A stretch of DNA of 64,000 nt from Sideroxyarcus sp. (GCA_030651895.1 JAUSBR010000007.1:1-64000), one strand, 5' to 3'; counted from the first letter of the stretch, positions 1 through 10,526 are shown. The notes: generated by a model not told the origin, from the sequence alone. Made by a program: numbers and translations.

Positions 1-1
1 C

Positions 2-487
2 GCCAGCTACAACAACAGCTACAGCGGCTACAGCAGCTTCACTGGCGGTCCCACCGACGTGCGCAGCACCAGCGTCGGCCTGCAGCTCAACATGCCGCTA
101 TTCCAGGGCGGTGCCACCCAGTCCAAATGGCGCGAAGCCGATGCCAACCGCACGCGCGCCAACCAGGAACTGGAGAACGCCCGCCGCAACGTCGAAGTGC
201 AGACCCGTCAGGCTTACCTTGGTGTGGTGAACGGCATCGCCCAGGTGCAGGCCTTGCAACAGGCATTGAAGTCGAGCGAGAGCCTGCTGGAAGCGAGCAA
301 GCTGGGACACGAGGTTGGGGTAAGGACCAACCTTGATGTGCTGAATGCACAGCAACAAGCGTATTCCACTCGCCGCGATCTGTATCAGGCCGAGTACAAC
401 TACCTGATCAGCCAGCTACGCCTGAAGGCGGCGGTGGGCGGGTTGGTGGAAGAGGATGTGACGCGGGTTAATCAGGCCTTGCATTAA
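2..487 (+). CDS. tolC: TolC-family outer-membrane efflux protein, C-terminal part (5' truncated by window)
   Basis: Frame is open to the window edge; motifs NMPLFQGG, AYLGVVNGIAQVQAL, EVGVRTNLDVLNAQQQ typical of TolC. Confidence 0.88.
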   Translation, partial: ASYNNSYSGYSSFTGGPTDVRSTSVGLQLNMPLFQGGATQSKWREADANRTRANQELENARRNVEVQTRQAYLGVVNGIAQVQALQQALKSSESLLEASKLGHEVGVRTNLDVLNAQQQAYSTRRDLYQAEYNYLISQLRLKAAVGGLVEEDVTRVNQALH

Positions 488-2973
488 TTCAACGGCGGGG
501 CCTGCAACATGGCCTCGAATTCGTGCGCGGGCAGTGGCCGGGAGAAGAGGTGACCCTGCCCGTAATCGCATCCGGCCGCGGCGAGCAGGTGACGCTGCGT
601 CGAAGTTTCGATCCCTTCCGCGATCACTTTCAGACCGAGCTTGTGCGCCATCACGATGATGGCCTCGCACAGCGCCATGTCGTCGGAGGTGGCGTGCAGG
701 TTGCGCACGAAACTGCGGTCGATCTTGATGTAGTCGATGTCGAATTTCTTCAGGTAGGACAGCGAAGAATAGCCGGTGCCGAAGTCGTCCAGCGCCACCT
801 GGATGCCGGCGTCGCGCAGGTCGAGCAGTTTTGATTTGACCGTGGCGGTGGCGTCCAGCAACAGGCCCTCGGTGATCTCTATCGACATGCTCTGTCCCGG
901 CAGGCCCAGCGATTGCAGATGCGGCAGCCAGTTCTGGAAATGGCGGTCGTCGTTGCGGAACTGGATCGGCGATTTGTTGATGCTGATCTGGAATTCCGGG
1001 TGGTGCGTCTCGCGCAACCGTTTCACCTGCCGTGCCGCTTCCTTGAACACCCAGTCACCGATCTCGATGATCATGCCGGAGTCCTCCGCCAGCGAGACGA
1101 ACTCGCCCGGGTTGATCAATCCGCGCGTCGGGTGTTGCCAGCGCACCAGCGCTTCGGCCTTGTGAATCTTGCCGCTGGCGAGTTCGACGATGGGGTGGTA
1201 GTGCAGCTGGAACTGGTCGCCGGACACTGCGCCGCGCATGTCGTTGATGAGGTGCATGCGGTTCAGGGCGGCTTCCTGCAGGCTTTGGGTGAAATAGCTG
1301 AAGCGGTTGCGCCCCGCGCTCTTGGAGGCGTACATGGCCTGGTCGGCGTTGCTCATCAGCATCTCCAGGTTGTCGGCGTCGTTGGGGTAGAGCGTGATGC
1401 CGATGCTGGCGGAGACGAAGGCTGTTTCCTCGCCGAGCTGGAAGGGGGCGACGAGCTTGTCGACGATGGACTGCGCGATGCGGTCTATGGTGTGGGAGTC
1501 GTCCAGTTCGCACAGGATGACGGTGAACTCGTCGCCGCCCAGACGCGCGACAGTATCCGATTCGCGCACACAGGCAGCGATGCGGCGCGCCGCTTCGACC
1601 AGCAGGACGTCGCCCTTGTCGTGTCCCAGCGTATCGTTCACTTCCTTGAACTTGTCGAGGTCGATGAACATCAGCGCCAGCGGCAACCCGTCGCGGTGCG
1701 ACTTCCTGATCTCGTGCTCCAGCCGGTCCTGGAACATGCGCCGGTTGGGCAGGCCGGTGAGCGGGTCGAAGTTGGCCTGCTGCCAGATGGTCTCCTCGGA
1801 GCGTTTCTTCTCGGTGATGTCCTGGCTGACGCCGGTCAGCTTGTATTTGTGCCCGTGTTCGTCGATCTGCGATTTGAAGCGCAGTCTCATCCAGCGCACC
1901 TCGCCCTCGATGCAGAGCATGCGCAATTCGGTCTCCACCACGAAGTCGGCTTCGCCGGAGTCGAGTTCGAGTTGGATATGGTCGGCGATGCGCTTCTTGT
2001 CCTCGGGATGGACGAAGCGGCTGGCGAATTCGTCGTAGGACATGCGATAACCGCCGACCTCGCGCGCGGTGGTGAAGTGCAGCGAGTAGTACTGGTCGTT
2101 GAAGGTGAACATGCGCGTGCCCACATCGTATTCCCAGTAGCCCAGGTGTGAGATCTTTGCCGCCAGCGCCAGCTCGTCGTTGCTGCGCGCCAGCTCGGCG
2201 GTGCGTTTGTCTACTTCCTTTTCCAGCCGGTCCTGGTGGCGCAGCAGGCTTTCGTCGCGCTCCTGGATCTCGCTCAACATGTGGTTGAAGGCCATGATCA
2301 GCTCGCCGATCTCGTCGTTCGAGTGCTGCGGCACGCGCAGCTCGTAGCTCTTGTCGTTGGCGATGGTGCGCGCCGCGTTGGCGACGTTTCTGATCGGTTC
2401 CGAGATCACGCATTGCAGACGTATCGCGAGAAAGTAGATCACCAGCAGCGCCAGTGCGGCGATTACCAGACCCGTTTCCAGATCGGCCAGATGTCTGTCC
2501 CAGCGCGAGCTGAGGTCGGCTTGCAGCAGCAGGTAGCCGATCCTTTCATCGCCACGCAGCACGGGGCGATACAGATCGGCGCTGCGCGACCAGAATTGCG
2601 CGCGTATCTGCTTGGTATCGACTTGGTAGTCGGCGGGGATGGCCGTGGGGAGTCCCTTGCGGTTCCAGACGGCGAGTGCATTGCCACCGGCATCCAGCAG
2701 CCAGGCGGAATCGATCTCGCGGTGTTCGTTCAGCGCTTCGAGCAGTCTCCTGGCTTCGTTGCGATCCTCGAAGATCAGCGCTGCCTGTGCGTTCTCGGAC
2801 AGGATGTCGGAGAGACTGGAAAGTTGCTGCAGCGATTCCTTATGGCTGCTGCGCAGCGAGCCGCCGAACAGTACCGAGAAACTCACCAGCAGGCTCATCG
2901 CGCTGCCCAGCATGATGAGGAATACCAGCTTTTTGCGCAGTGACCAGTCGGACAGGTGCGGGAAGAAGTTCAT
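484..2973 (-). CDS. CHASE8-like/HAMP/PAS/GGDEF/EAL cyclic-di-GMP protein
   Basis: N-terminal TM plus periplasmic AQAALIFEDRNEARRLLEAL (CHASE8-like), HAMP, PAS, RLGGDEF and AEALVRW, DDFGTGYSSLSYLKKFDIDYIKIDRSFV motifs. Confidence 0.93.
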   Translation of the reverse strand: MNFFPHLSDWSLRKKLVFLIMLGSAMSLLVSFSVLFGGSLRSSHKESLQQLSSLSDILSENAQAALIFEDRNEARRLLEALNEHREIDSAWLLDAGGNALAVWNRKGLPTAIPADYQVDTKQIRAQFWSRSADLYRPVLRGDERIGYLLLQADLSSRWDRHLADLETGLVIAALALLVIYFLAIRLQCVISEPIRNVANAARTIANDKSYELRVPQHSNDEIGELIMAFNHMLSEIQERDESLLRHQDRLEKEVDKRTAELARSNDELALAAKISHLGYWEYDVGTRMFTFNDQYYSLHFTTAREVGGYRMSYDEFASRFVHPEDKKRIADHIQLELDSGEADFVVETELRMLCIEGEVRWMRLRFKSQIDEHGHKYKLTGVSQDITEKKRSEETIWQQANFDPLTGLPNRRMFQDRLEHEIRKSHRDGLPLALMFIDLDKFKEVNDTLGHDKGDVLLVEAARRIAACVRESDTVARLGGDEFTVILCELDDSHTIDRIAQSIVDKLVAPFQLGEETAFVSASIGITLYPNDADNLEMLMSNADQAMYASKSAGRNRFSYFTQSLQEAALNRMHLINDMRGAVSGDQFQLHYHPIVELASGKIHKAEALVRWQHPTRGLINPGEFVSLAEDSGMIIEIGDWVFKEAARQVKRLRETHHPEFQISINKSPIQFRNDDRHFQNWLPHLQSLGLPGQSMSIEITEGLLLDATATVKSKLLDLRDAGIQVALDDFGTGYSSLSYLKKFDIDYIKIDRSFVRNLHATSDDMALCEAIIVMAHKLGLKVIAEGIETSTQRHLLAAAGCDYGQGHLFSRPLPAHEFEAMLQAPPLN

Positions 2974-2977
2974 GCTG

Positions 2978-3511
2978 TCATCTCCCGAAGATGTTGGCGG
3001 CCAGATTCAGCATCTGGCCGGACAGACGCAGCCCGGCTTTTTTGGTCGAGGCGAGGTTGACCTCGAACAGCATGCGGTCGTCATGGTGGAGCAGGCCGAT
3101 GCCGCCGCCGCGTTCGGCGAAGCCGGGGATATCCGAGACGGTCAGGACATGCGCGCTATCCAGCGATTTGATGATAGGCACGAGCCGCCGCCGCTCCTGC
3201 GCGCCGATGAACAGTACATGGCAGATGGAAAGGTTCACCGGGTCGGTGGAACGACGCACCTGCAGTTCGTATTCGCCGACCTTGCGGCCGTCGAGGGCGA
3301 TAAGCGAAGCATGCAGACCATCGTCGCCAATTACGCACAGCCTGACTTTGTCTCCCGCCCTGATCTCTTGCGCGGGCCACTCGACGAACTTGATGAAGTT
3401 GAACACATACGCCGACTTGACCTGCTGTGCCGAGAACTCCGTGCGGCTGGCCTGCGCGCCGGGCGCAGTCAGCAAGAACAGCAGCAGAAAGTATCGCACC
3501 GTGTTCCTCAT
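2978..3511 (-). CDS. YfiR-family (DUF4154) periplasmic protein
   Basis: Signal peptide MRNTVRYFLLLFLLTAPGAQA, then VKSAYVFNFIKFVEWP typical of YfiR; start chosen inside the longer ORF. Confidence 0.85.
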   Translation of the reverse strand: MRNTVRYFLLLFLLTAPGAQASRTEFSAQQVKSAYVFNFIKFVEWPAQEIRAGDKVRLCVIGDDGLHASLIALDGRKVGEYELQVRRSTDPVNLSICHVLFIGAQERRRLVPIIKSLDSAHVLTVSDIPGFAERGGGIGLLHHDDRMLFEVNLASTKKAGLRLSGQMLNLAANIFGR

Positions 3512-3558
3512 GCAGCGGTCAGGCGGCGCGTGGAGAAGGGGAGATATGGGTGGTCCGT

Positions 3559-5691
3559 TCACATGTCATGCCAGAGCGCCTTCAGATAGATGGTGCGTTG
3601 CGGCACGACTGCAAGCGAGGGCATGTAATCCGGATGGAACTGGATCTCGTTCTTCGACAGCAGGTTCTGGAATGTGAGCGAGAGTTCCAGCGAGTCGGTG
3701 ACCTGTTCGGCGAAGCGCAGGTCCAGTTCGGTGCGCGCGGCGACCGGCGTCATCGCCGAGCTGCCGCCGTAATCGCTTGCGTGGGCCAGGCCGCCGATGC
3801 GGCGCAGCCAGAAGTCGAACTGGCGGTCGGGGGTGAGATTGTAGGACGAACGCAACGAGCCCTGATACTTCGGACTGCTGCCATACAACAGTGTGTTGGC
3901 GTCATAGGGCGTGCCCGCGCCGGCATCGACCCACATGCGCGAGGCGTTGAGTTGCAGGCGCCAGGCGGTCAGCGGGTTCCATTCAGTGGAGAGCTCAAGG
4001 CCGCGGGTGCGCACCGGCAGGGCGTTGCCGTACAGGTGGGTGACGCACACGCCGGGCGCGGCGGGGTTGAGGCCGAAGTTGATGAGCGCGGCGGTGCAGG
4101 CTGCGTCGCCACCAACGGGCGCAATGACAGTATTGGGTACACTCGTTTGCGACAGTATGCCGAACACCCCTTCGTATTTGCTGGAATAGATGCTCAGGTC
4201 AGAGAACAACGTAGGCGTCCATTGCGCGCGGTGACCGAGTTCCAGGGTGCGCACCTTTTCGTTGCCGAAACCCGATTGCTCAGGCGGGGCGGCGTAGACC
4301 AACACCGCTGGCGCTCCGGGAATCGCCACTGCATAGGCCCCCATCGTTTGCTGCACCACGCTGGGCGAGCGCACCGTCTTCGACCAGGACAGCCAGAACG
4401 AATGCTGCTCGCTCGGCGTCCACAAGGCGCGCACGGAAGGTTGCGGCGAGGTGCCGCCGAAGGTCTGCCGTTCGGCGCGGAGTCCGGCCTGGACGGTGAA
4501 GGTGTGTGGCACCAGCGTCAGTTCGTCCTGCGCGAACAGACTGGTCAGTTTGACAGTGGTTTCGGTATGCGACGCAGTCAGAAAGCCGCCCTGTTGCATG
4601 TAGTTCCGGTGCTCGGTCTGGCGCCAGTTGCCGCCCCAGACGATGTCGTGCGACTCGCCTAGCGGGAAGCGATGCTGGGCGTCCATGTCGAGGGTCGTAT
4701 GGTTGTCGCTGGCGCCGGGCACATCACCCTGGAACTTCTCGAAGTAGGTTTGCACGCGCACTTCGCCTCCACCGTCGGTGTTCTGCTCGAAGCGGCCGAG
4801 CAGGTCGCCGCCGTTCCGTCTGGAAACGAACGGGGTGATCCGGGTCGCGCCATACTGTGTGGTGTTGTACATCGCCGCCGGATCGAAGGTGGGGATCATC
4901 CAGGTCTCGTCCGAATGCGAGTCGAACACGCGGCCGCTGAAGAACCAGCGCGTATCTATGCCGTCCGGCCTGTCATAGCGGAAGGTCAGCGAGGTGTCGT
5001 TCCAGTAGTCCTGCACGTCTTTGCCGTTGGCTTCCTTGCCGCCGTCGCGACGCTGTTCGTTCACGGAGACGCGCAGGGCCGATCCGTCCTCCTGTTTGCT
5101 GCCGTAGCGCAGTGCCAGCCCGGCCTTGCCAGTCTCGGTACCGCCGTGGGTGTCGACCAGCCAGCCTTCGGTATCCTGTGCGCGTTTGGTGATGATGTTG
5201 ATCACGCCGTTGACCGCGTTCGACCCCCAGGCCTGGCCGGCCGAGCCGCGGATGACTTCGATGCGATTGATCTCTTCCAGCGGCAGGTTCTCGGCTTCCC
5301 AGATCACGCCGCCGTAGAGCGAGCTGTAGATCGAACGGCCGTCGACCAATACAAGCAACTTGTTGGCCATGCGCCCGTTGAAGCCGCGGATGGACACGGC
5401 GAATTTGTTGTTGCCGAGGCGGGCGACTTCGACACCGGGAGCGAGGTGCAGTAGTTCGGGGATGGTCAGCGCGCCGGAGCGTTTGATGTCGGATGCCGAG
5501 ATGACGAAGACCGCGGCGGAGGTGTTGGAAATAGATTGGTTTTTGCGCGCGGCGGATTCGACCCCGACCTTCATCAGGTCGCCCAGATTGAGTTCCGGCC
5601 AGGCTTCTTCGTTTGCCAAGGCTGCGCTGCCCCAGACTGCGGTAGTAAACAAGCTGCTCAATATCGCGATGGATATTGGTTTGTTGCTCAT
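3559..5691 (-). CDS. TonB-dependent receptor
   Basis: Signal peptide, plug motifs (SIRGFNGRMANKLLVLVDGRSIY, IEVIRGSAGQAWGSNAVNGVINIITK) and C-terminal beta-barrel. Confidence 0.93.
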   Translation of the reverse strand: MSNKPISIAILSSLFTTAVWGSAALANEEAWPELNLGDLMKVGVESAARKNQSISNTSAAVFVISASDIKRSGALTIPELLHLAPGVEVARLGNNKFAVSIRGFNGRMANKLLVLVDGRSIYSSLYGGVIWEAENLPLEEINRIEVIRGSAGQAWGSNAVNGVINIITKRAQDTEGWLVDTHGGTETGKAGLALRYGSKQEDGSALRVSVNEQRRDGGKEANGKDVQDYWNDTSLTFRYDRPDGIDTRWFFSGRVFDSHSDETWMIPTFDPAAMYNTTQYGATRITPFVSRRNGGDLLGRFEQNTDGGGEVRVQTYFEKFQGDVPGASDNHTTLDMDAQHRFPLGESHDIVWGGNWRQTEHRNYMQQGGFLTASHTETTVKLTSLFAQDELTLVPHTFTVQAGLRAERQTFGGTSPQPSVRALWTPSEQHSFWLSWSKTVRSPSVVQQTMGAYAVAIPGAPAVLVYAAPPEQSGFGNEKVRTLELGHRAQWTPTLFSDLSIYSSKYEGVFGILSQTSVPNTVIAPVGGDAACTAALINFGLNPAAPGVCVTHLYGNALPVRTRGLELSTEWNPLTAWRLQLNASRMWVDAGAGTPYDANTLLYGSSPKYQGSLRSSYNLTPDRQFDFWLRRIGGLAHASDYGGSSAMTPVAARTELDLRFAEQVTDSLELSLTFQNLLSKNEIQFHPDYMPSLAVVPQRTIYLKALWHDM

Positions 5692-5793
5692 ACTGCCCCC
5701 AGATAATCTTGTTCTTTTGTCAGGTATGAGCTGCGCTCACCCTGCGCAACTTATCGGCGCATTATTCCATATCATGAGGGAGTGGGGCGACTG

Positions 5794-7065
5794 TTATATG
5801 GCGGAGCGTTCCAGGACAGCGGCAAAGAAACCGTCAGTGTTGTGCCGTTGCGGGGTGAGTTGCAGGTAGTCGCCCATCTCCAGCGCGATCTTGTGCTGGG
5901 CCAGCACTTCGCCGGCGGGGACCAGTTTGAAATCCGGATGCGCGGCGAGGAAGGCTTCCACGATGGCCTGGTTCTCCTCATGCAGCAGGCTGCAGGTGGC
6001 ATACACCAGTCGCCCGCCCTGTTTCAGCAGGCGCGCTGCGGAAGCCAGGATCGCGATCTGTTTCTCGTTCAGTTCGGCCACGCTTTGTACCGACTGGCGG
6101 AACTTGAGGTCCGGGTTGCGACGCAGGGTGCCGAGCCCGCTGCACGGTGCATCTACCAGCACGCGGTCAATCTTGCCGGCCAGTCGTTTCACCTTGCTGT
6201 CGTTCTCGTGCGCGATGAGCTGCGGTTGCACATTGCTCAGGCCGGAGCGTTTAAGTCGGGGCTTCAGATTGGTCAGGCGCTTTTCCGAGATGTCCCAGGC
6301 ATACAAGCGCCCCTGCGAATTCATCAGCGCGCCCAACATCAGTGTCTTGCCGCCCGCGCCCGCGCAGAAATCCACCACCATGTCGTTGCGCTTCGGTGCC
6401 ACCAATAGTCCGAGCAACTGGCTGCCCTCGTCCTGCACCTCGAATTTGCCGGTGAGGAACAGCGCGTGTTTGTTCAGCGCCGGTTTGTATTTGAGGCGGA
6501 TACCCATCGGCGAATAGGGCGTGGCCTGCGCGTCCATGCCTTCGGACTGCAAGGACTGCAACACCTCGTCGCGTCCGGCGAGCAGGGTGTTTACGCGCAG
6601 GTCGAGCGGGGCAGGCTGTTGCATGGAGCGGCCCAGTTCGAGGATCTCGGCATCGCTGTGTTGCGGGCGCAGTTTGTCGATGATCCAGTCCGGCAATTCG
6701 GCCTGGATGGAAAGCGGCAGATCGTTCATGTTGATGCTCTTGACCTTGCCCAGCCAATCGGCTTCCTTGGGCTTGAGCAGCGGTTCCAGTTCGCGCAGGT
6801 TGTAACCGCCGAACCTGACCCAATAGGCCAGTGCCACGCGCCGTGCGGTGGCCTGTCCCTTGTCATCGACAGTGCAGGCGTGGTCGATAAACAGGCGGTG
6901 GCGCAACACGCCGAACAGCGTTTCGGCCACCAGCGAGCGTTCATTGGAGCCGATGCGCTCGGCCTGGAAGAAATGGCGCAGCACTGCATCCGCCGGGTGT
7001 TCCATCTTCAGGGCGGCGCGCAGGGCTTGCATGACCAGGTCGAGACGGTATTCAGTTAACAACAT
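5794..7065 (-). CDS. RsmB/NOP-family class I SAM-dependent RNA methyltransferase
   Basis: VVDFCAGAGGKTLMLGALM, VLVDAPCSGLGTLRRNPDLKFR, LVYATCSLLHEEN motifs. Confidence 0.92.
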   Translation of the reverse strand: MLLTEYRLDLVMQALRAALKMEHPADAVLRHFFQAERIGSNERSLVAETLFGVLRHRLFIDHACTVDDKGQATARRVALAYWVRFGGYNLRELEPLLKPKEADWLGKVKSINMNDLPLSIQAELPDWIIDKLRPQHSDAEILELGRSMQQPAPLDLRVNTLLAGRDEVLQSLQSEGMDAQATPYSPMGIRLKYKPALNKHALFLTGKFEVQDEGSQLLGLLVAPKRNDMVVDFCAGAGGKTLMLGALMNSQGRLYAWDISEKRLTNLKPRLKRSGLSNVQPQLIAHENDSKVKRLAGKIDRVLVDAPCSGLGTLRRNPDLKFRQSVQSVAELNEKQIAILASAARLLKQGGRLVYATCSLLHEENQAIVEAFLAAHPDFKLVPAGEVLAQHKIALEMGDYLQLTPQRHNTDGFFAAVLERSAI

Positions 7066-8074
7066 CGCTTCTTACTCCTTCTTCTTCCGACACGCGGATG
7101 TCGGTGATGACAGCCTCGCCGGTGACTTCACCGTTCTTTTCGATGAATTGGATCTTTACAGGGAACAACCGGTATTCACGTGCCAGCCAGATGTCCAGTC
7201 CCTCTTCGTTTTGTGTGTGCACCTTTCGCAAGTGAACAGTCTCCAGTTTGCCGATGGATGTGTCGATCACTTCGTGGAGGCCGATGCCGAATTCATATCG
7301 TTCAATCTTTCTGCCGTTGCTGACATACACCGAGACGATTTCAACACCCCGCATGGGAGGGAACTGGTACATGACGCTCAGGATGTCCAGGGTCTCGGGA
7401 GGAAGGATGACGTCGCCACCCTGCGAGAAATGGGCGATTTGCGCTTCATGATCGAACTCCGCTGTATAGCGCAAAGTGGCGAGCTTGTCCTTGCGTTGTT
7501 CGAAAAACAGCTCTGGTCGCAGACCGTCTTTGGTGTAGCTGCCACTACTATATTGGGTGAGTTCGAAAGTCTTGAACAGGCTCGCTAGTCCGACTGTCTT
7601 TGTCACCGCATTCAATATGTAACGCCCGTCGTCTATCTCCAGTGTGTGTATCGCCTCGCCGACGCGGAAACCGCCGCTACCTTTATAGACGGCGAAAGTG
7701 AGTTGCGCCCGCTTGGGTAAAGGCGGGCGCTTTACCTCTTCTCCTGCGCCTGATGTGAGTGGTTCAGTTTCGACAGGAGGGGGGGCATCCTGGACAACAT
7801 CTTGTGGTGGCTGTTGGGGCTCGTTTGTTTGCGGCACAGGCTCAGCCTGAGATACTGATTCGGGCGGCGGTTTCGGTGCTGCGGGTTTGGGTTTGCGCTT
7901 TTGCTTTGCCGGTGCAGAAGGCAGCGCTTCAAGCCTGGCAGTCAACGCGGGCGGAGACGATCTGAATTGTGGCAGGCGGATATCCGGCCCCCAAAGTGCA
8001 AGCAAGTGCACCAGGATCGAAATGCCGATGGCGAAGCTGATGCGGCGTGACGATGTGTCCAGCTTCAGGTTCAC
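7052..8074 (-). CDS. DUF3108-type protein with N-terminal TM and Pro-rich linker
   Basis: GTG start (VNLKLDTSSRR) overlapping upstream stop; TM segment, PAAPKPPPES linker, C-terminal domain paralogous to the next gene. Confidence 0.8.
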   Translation of the reverse strand: MNLKLDTSSRRISFAIGISILVHLLALWGPDIRLPQFRSSPPALTARLEALPSAPAKQKRKPKPAAPKPPPESVSQAEPVPQTNEPQQPPQDVVQDAPPPVETEPLTSGAGEEVKRPPLPKRAQLTFAVYKGSGGFRVGEAIHTLEIDDGRYILNAVTKTVGLASLFKTFELTQYSSGSYTKDGLRPELFFEQRKDKLATLRYTAEFDHEAQIAHFSQGGDVILPPETLDILSVMYQFPPMRGVEIVSVYVSNGRKIERYEFGIGLHEVIDTSIGKLETVHLRKVHTQNEEGLDIWLAREYRLFPVKIQFIEKNGEVTGEAVITDIRVSEEEGVRSDVVN

Positions 8075-8772
8075 TGGGTGATACTCAAAGCGGTGAGGAC
8101 TTGTGTCAGTTGGTCGCCGCTGTCCTCGGTCAAGATGATCTTGCAGGGGAAGTTGCCGTTCTCGGTCGACAGCCACATCTCGGTCTTCCAGGCCGTTTCC
8201 TGCGGTGCCGTGCTCAGGTACAACGATTTAAGCGCACCCAGCGGGACATCGACCATTTGCTTGGCTTGTATCGAATACCGGCGCGTATCGATCTTGCTGC
8301 CGTTGGTGATTCGCATGGTCACTTCCTTGCGCTCGTGCAGCGAGGGTTCGTAACGGAATTGGTACAACACGCTCAGACGATCCTGTGTGGCGGCGGGAAG
8401 CGGCTCGATACGTGTTCCCTGGCGGTCGCTAAGTTTGAGTGTGGCCTGACGCCAATCGAAATCCGCTGCCGTGTTCTTGAGAGTCTCCTTCGAACGCCTG
8501 TACAGGAATTTTCGCGGGCGCAAACCATTTTTGGTGATCTCGCCTTCGCTGACGACTTGCAGCGTGTCCGGTCTGAACACGGCAAGCAGTCCTACCGGTT
8601 TGGTGGTGCTCTCGATGCGGTACTGGTTGCCTGTGCGGGTGAAGACTTCCTTTATCTCGGCGATCTTGATGCCTTTTGTGGTCACATCATAGCCAGCCTC
8701 GATGCGCGCAGGGGGAGCCGCGAACAGAGCAGGAGCGACAAAACACAGCAGCAGGGCGACTAATGGGCGCAT
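8071..8772 (-). CDS. DUF3108-type exported protein
   Basis: Signal peptide MRPLVALLLCFVAPALFAAP; EAGYDVTTKGIKIAEIKEVF pattern; paralogous to the adjacent ORF. Confidence 0.8.
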   Translation of the reverse strand: MRPLVALLLCFVAPALFAAPPARIEAGYDVTTKGIKIAEIKEVFTRTGNQYRIESTTKPVGLLAVFRPDTLQVVSEGEITKNGLRPRKFLYRRSKETLKNTAADFDWRQATLKLSDRQGTRIEPLPAATQDRLSVLYQFRYEPSLHERKEVTMRITNGSKIDTRRYSIQAKQMVDVPLGALKSLYLSTAPQETAWKTEMWLSTENGNFPCKIILTEDSGDQLTQVLTALSITQ

Positions 8773-8775
8773 GGT

Positions 8776-9414
8776 TTACTCCAATCCCGGGGAGAGCAGC
8801 GGTGCGCCCGGCTGTTCCAGGCGGTCGCTGGCGACGCGGCCATGCTCGTCCAGCCACACCTGATTCAGGCATAACCAGCGCAGTGCTTGCGGATAGATGC
8901 GATGTTCCTCGCCCAGCACGCGTGCGGAAAGGCTTTGCGGCGTGTCGTCGCGCAACACCGGCACGGCCGCCTGGATGATGATGGGGCCGTGGTCCAGCGT
9001 GGGGGTGACGAAATGGACCGTGCAGCCGTGGATCCTGATGCCGTCGTGCAAGGCGCGCTCGTGCGTGTCGATGCCGGGATAGGCGGGCAGCAGCGAGGGA
9101 TGGATGTTGATGAGACGTCCGGCGTAGCGTTCGACGAAGCCGTCGGTGAGGATGCGCATGAATCCGGCCAGCACGACGATATCGGCCGCGTATCCGTCTA
9201 TGATCTTGGCCAATGCCGCATCGAAAGAGGTGCGATCGGCGTAGTCCTTGTGCGACACCACTGCGGTGGCGATACCGTGTGCTCTGGCGGTCGCCAGGCC
9301 TTGCGCATCGGCGCGGTTGCTGATCACCGCCGCGATCTCACATGGCAGCTTCGCCTCCAGCAGCGTCTGCATGTTGCTGCCGCGGCCGGAGATGAGGATG
9401 ACGATGCGTTTCAC
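8776..9414 (-). CDS. purN: Phosphoribosylglycinamide formyltransferase
   Basis: IVILISGRGSNMQTLLEA, VVLAGFMRIL, INIHPSLLPAYPGIDTHERAL, GCTVHFVTPTLDHGPII. Confidence 0.97.
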   Translation of the reverse strand: MKRIVILISGRGSNMQTLLEAKLPCEIAAVISNRADAQGLATARAHGIATAVVSHKDYADRTSFDAALAKIIDGYAADIVVLAGFMRILTDGFVERYAGRLINIHPSLLPAYPGIDTHERALHDGIRIHGCTVHFVTPTLDHGPIIIQAAVPVLRDDTPQSLSARVLGEEHRIYPQALRWLCLNQVWLDEHGRVASDRLEQPGAPLLSPGLE

Positions 9415-9417
9415 GGG

Positions 9418-10461
9418 TTAGCGTACTTGGGTCTGGTGCTCGTCGCCATTGCGTGCGCGGATGACGCCGATGCGTGACACGGTCTCGCCCGCCGCTTGCA
9501 GGTGCTTGATCGCCGCATCCGCATCCTGTGCCGCAACCACGACCACCATGCCAATGCCGCAGTTGAAGGTGCGGAACATCTCCTGTGCCTCGACGTTGCC
9601 GCCTTCGCGCAGCCAATCGAACAGTTTTGGCATCTGCCAGGTCTTGCTGTCGATGTCGGCGACGACGTTGGCCGGCAGCACGCGCGGCACGTTCTCGGTG
9701 ATACCGCCGCCGGTGATGTGCGCCATGCCCTTCACAGTGACTTGCTGCATCAGGCCCAGCATAGGTTTCACGTACAGGCGGGTCGGGGCCATGATGCAGT
9801 CGGCCAATGTGCGCTCGCCGTCGAATTTGGCGTTGAGGTCGGGTTTGCTGCGTTCGATGATCTTGCGTACCAGCGAGTAGCCGTTGGAGTGCGCGCCGTT
9901 GGAGGCTAGACCCAGCACCACGTCGCCTGCGACGATATGCTCGCCGGTGATGATCTTGGACTTTTCCACCACGCCGACGGCGAAACCGGCCAAGTCGTAT
10001 TCGCCCACCGGATACATGCCGGGCATCTCGGCGGTTTCGCCACCGATGAGCGCGCAGCCGGAATCTTCGCAACCCTTGGCGATACCCTTGATGACTTCGG
10101 TGGCGGCGGGCACGTCCAGCTTGCCGCAAGCGAAGTAGTCGAGGAAGAACAGCGGCTCGGCGCCCTGCACCAGGATGTCGTTCACACTCATGGCGACGAG
10201 GTCGATGCCGACGGTGTCGTGGCGGTTCAGCTCGAATGCCAGCTTGAGTTTGGTGCCCACGCCGTCGGTGCCGGACACCAGCACCGGTTCTTTATACTTC
10301 TTCGAGATCTCGACCAGACCGCCGAAACCGCCGATGCCGGAGAGGACTTCCGGGCGCATGGTGCGCTTGGCAAAGGGTTTGATGTTCTCGACCAGTTGGT
10401 CGCCCGCGTCGATATCGACGCCCGCATCGCGATAGGACAGGCTGTTGGAGGGGGTATTCAA
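9418..10461 (-). CDS. purM: Phosphoribosylformylglycinamidine cyclo-ligase
   Basis: [58 protein letters not shown] start inferred. Confidence 0.96.
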   Translation of the reverse strand: MNTPSNSLSYRDAGVDIDAGDQLVENIKPFAKRTMRPEVLSGIGGFGGLVEISKKYKEPVLVSGTDGVGTKLKLAFELNRHDTVGIDLVAMSVNDILVQGAEPLFFLDYFACGKLDVPAATEVIKGIAKGCEDSGCALIGGETAEMPGMYPVGEYDLAGFAVGVVEKSKIITGEHIVAGDVVLGLASNGAHSNGYSLVRKIIERSKPDLNAKFDGERTLADCIMAPTRLYVKPMLGLMQQVTVKGMAHITGGGITENVPRVLPANVVADIDSKTWQMPKLFDWLREGGNVEAQEMFRTFNCGIGMVVVVAAQDADAAIKHLQAAGETVSRIGVIRARNGDEHQTQVR

Positions 10462-10526
10462 GTTGAGTTCTCGCTTTCCAGAAGGTAAAGTGCAGCACAA
10501 TTTTCCAACTGCGGATTTTACCTGAA

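Noticed and set aside
913-2151. 412-aa plus-strand ORF opposite the GGDEF-EAL gene
   Set aside because: Shadow ORF, low-complexity V/H/D/L-rich, no domain.
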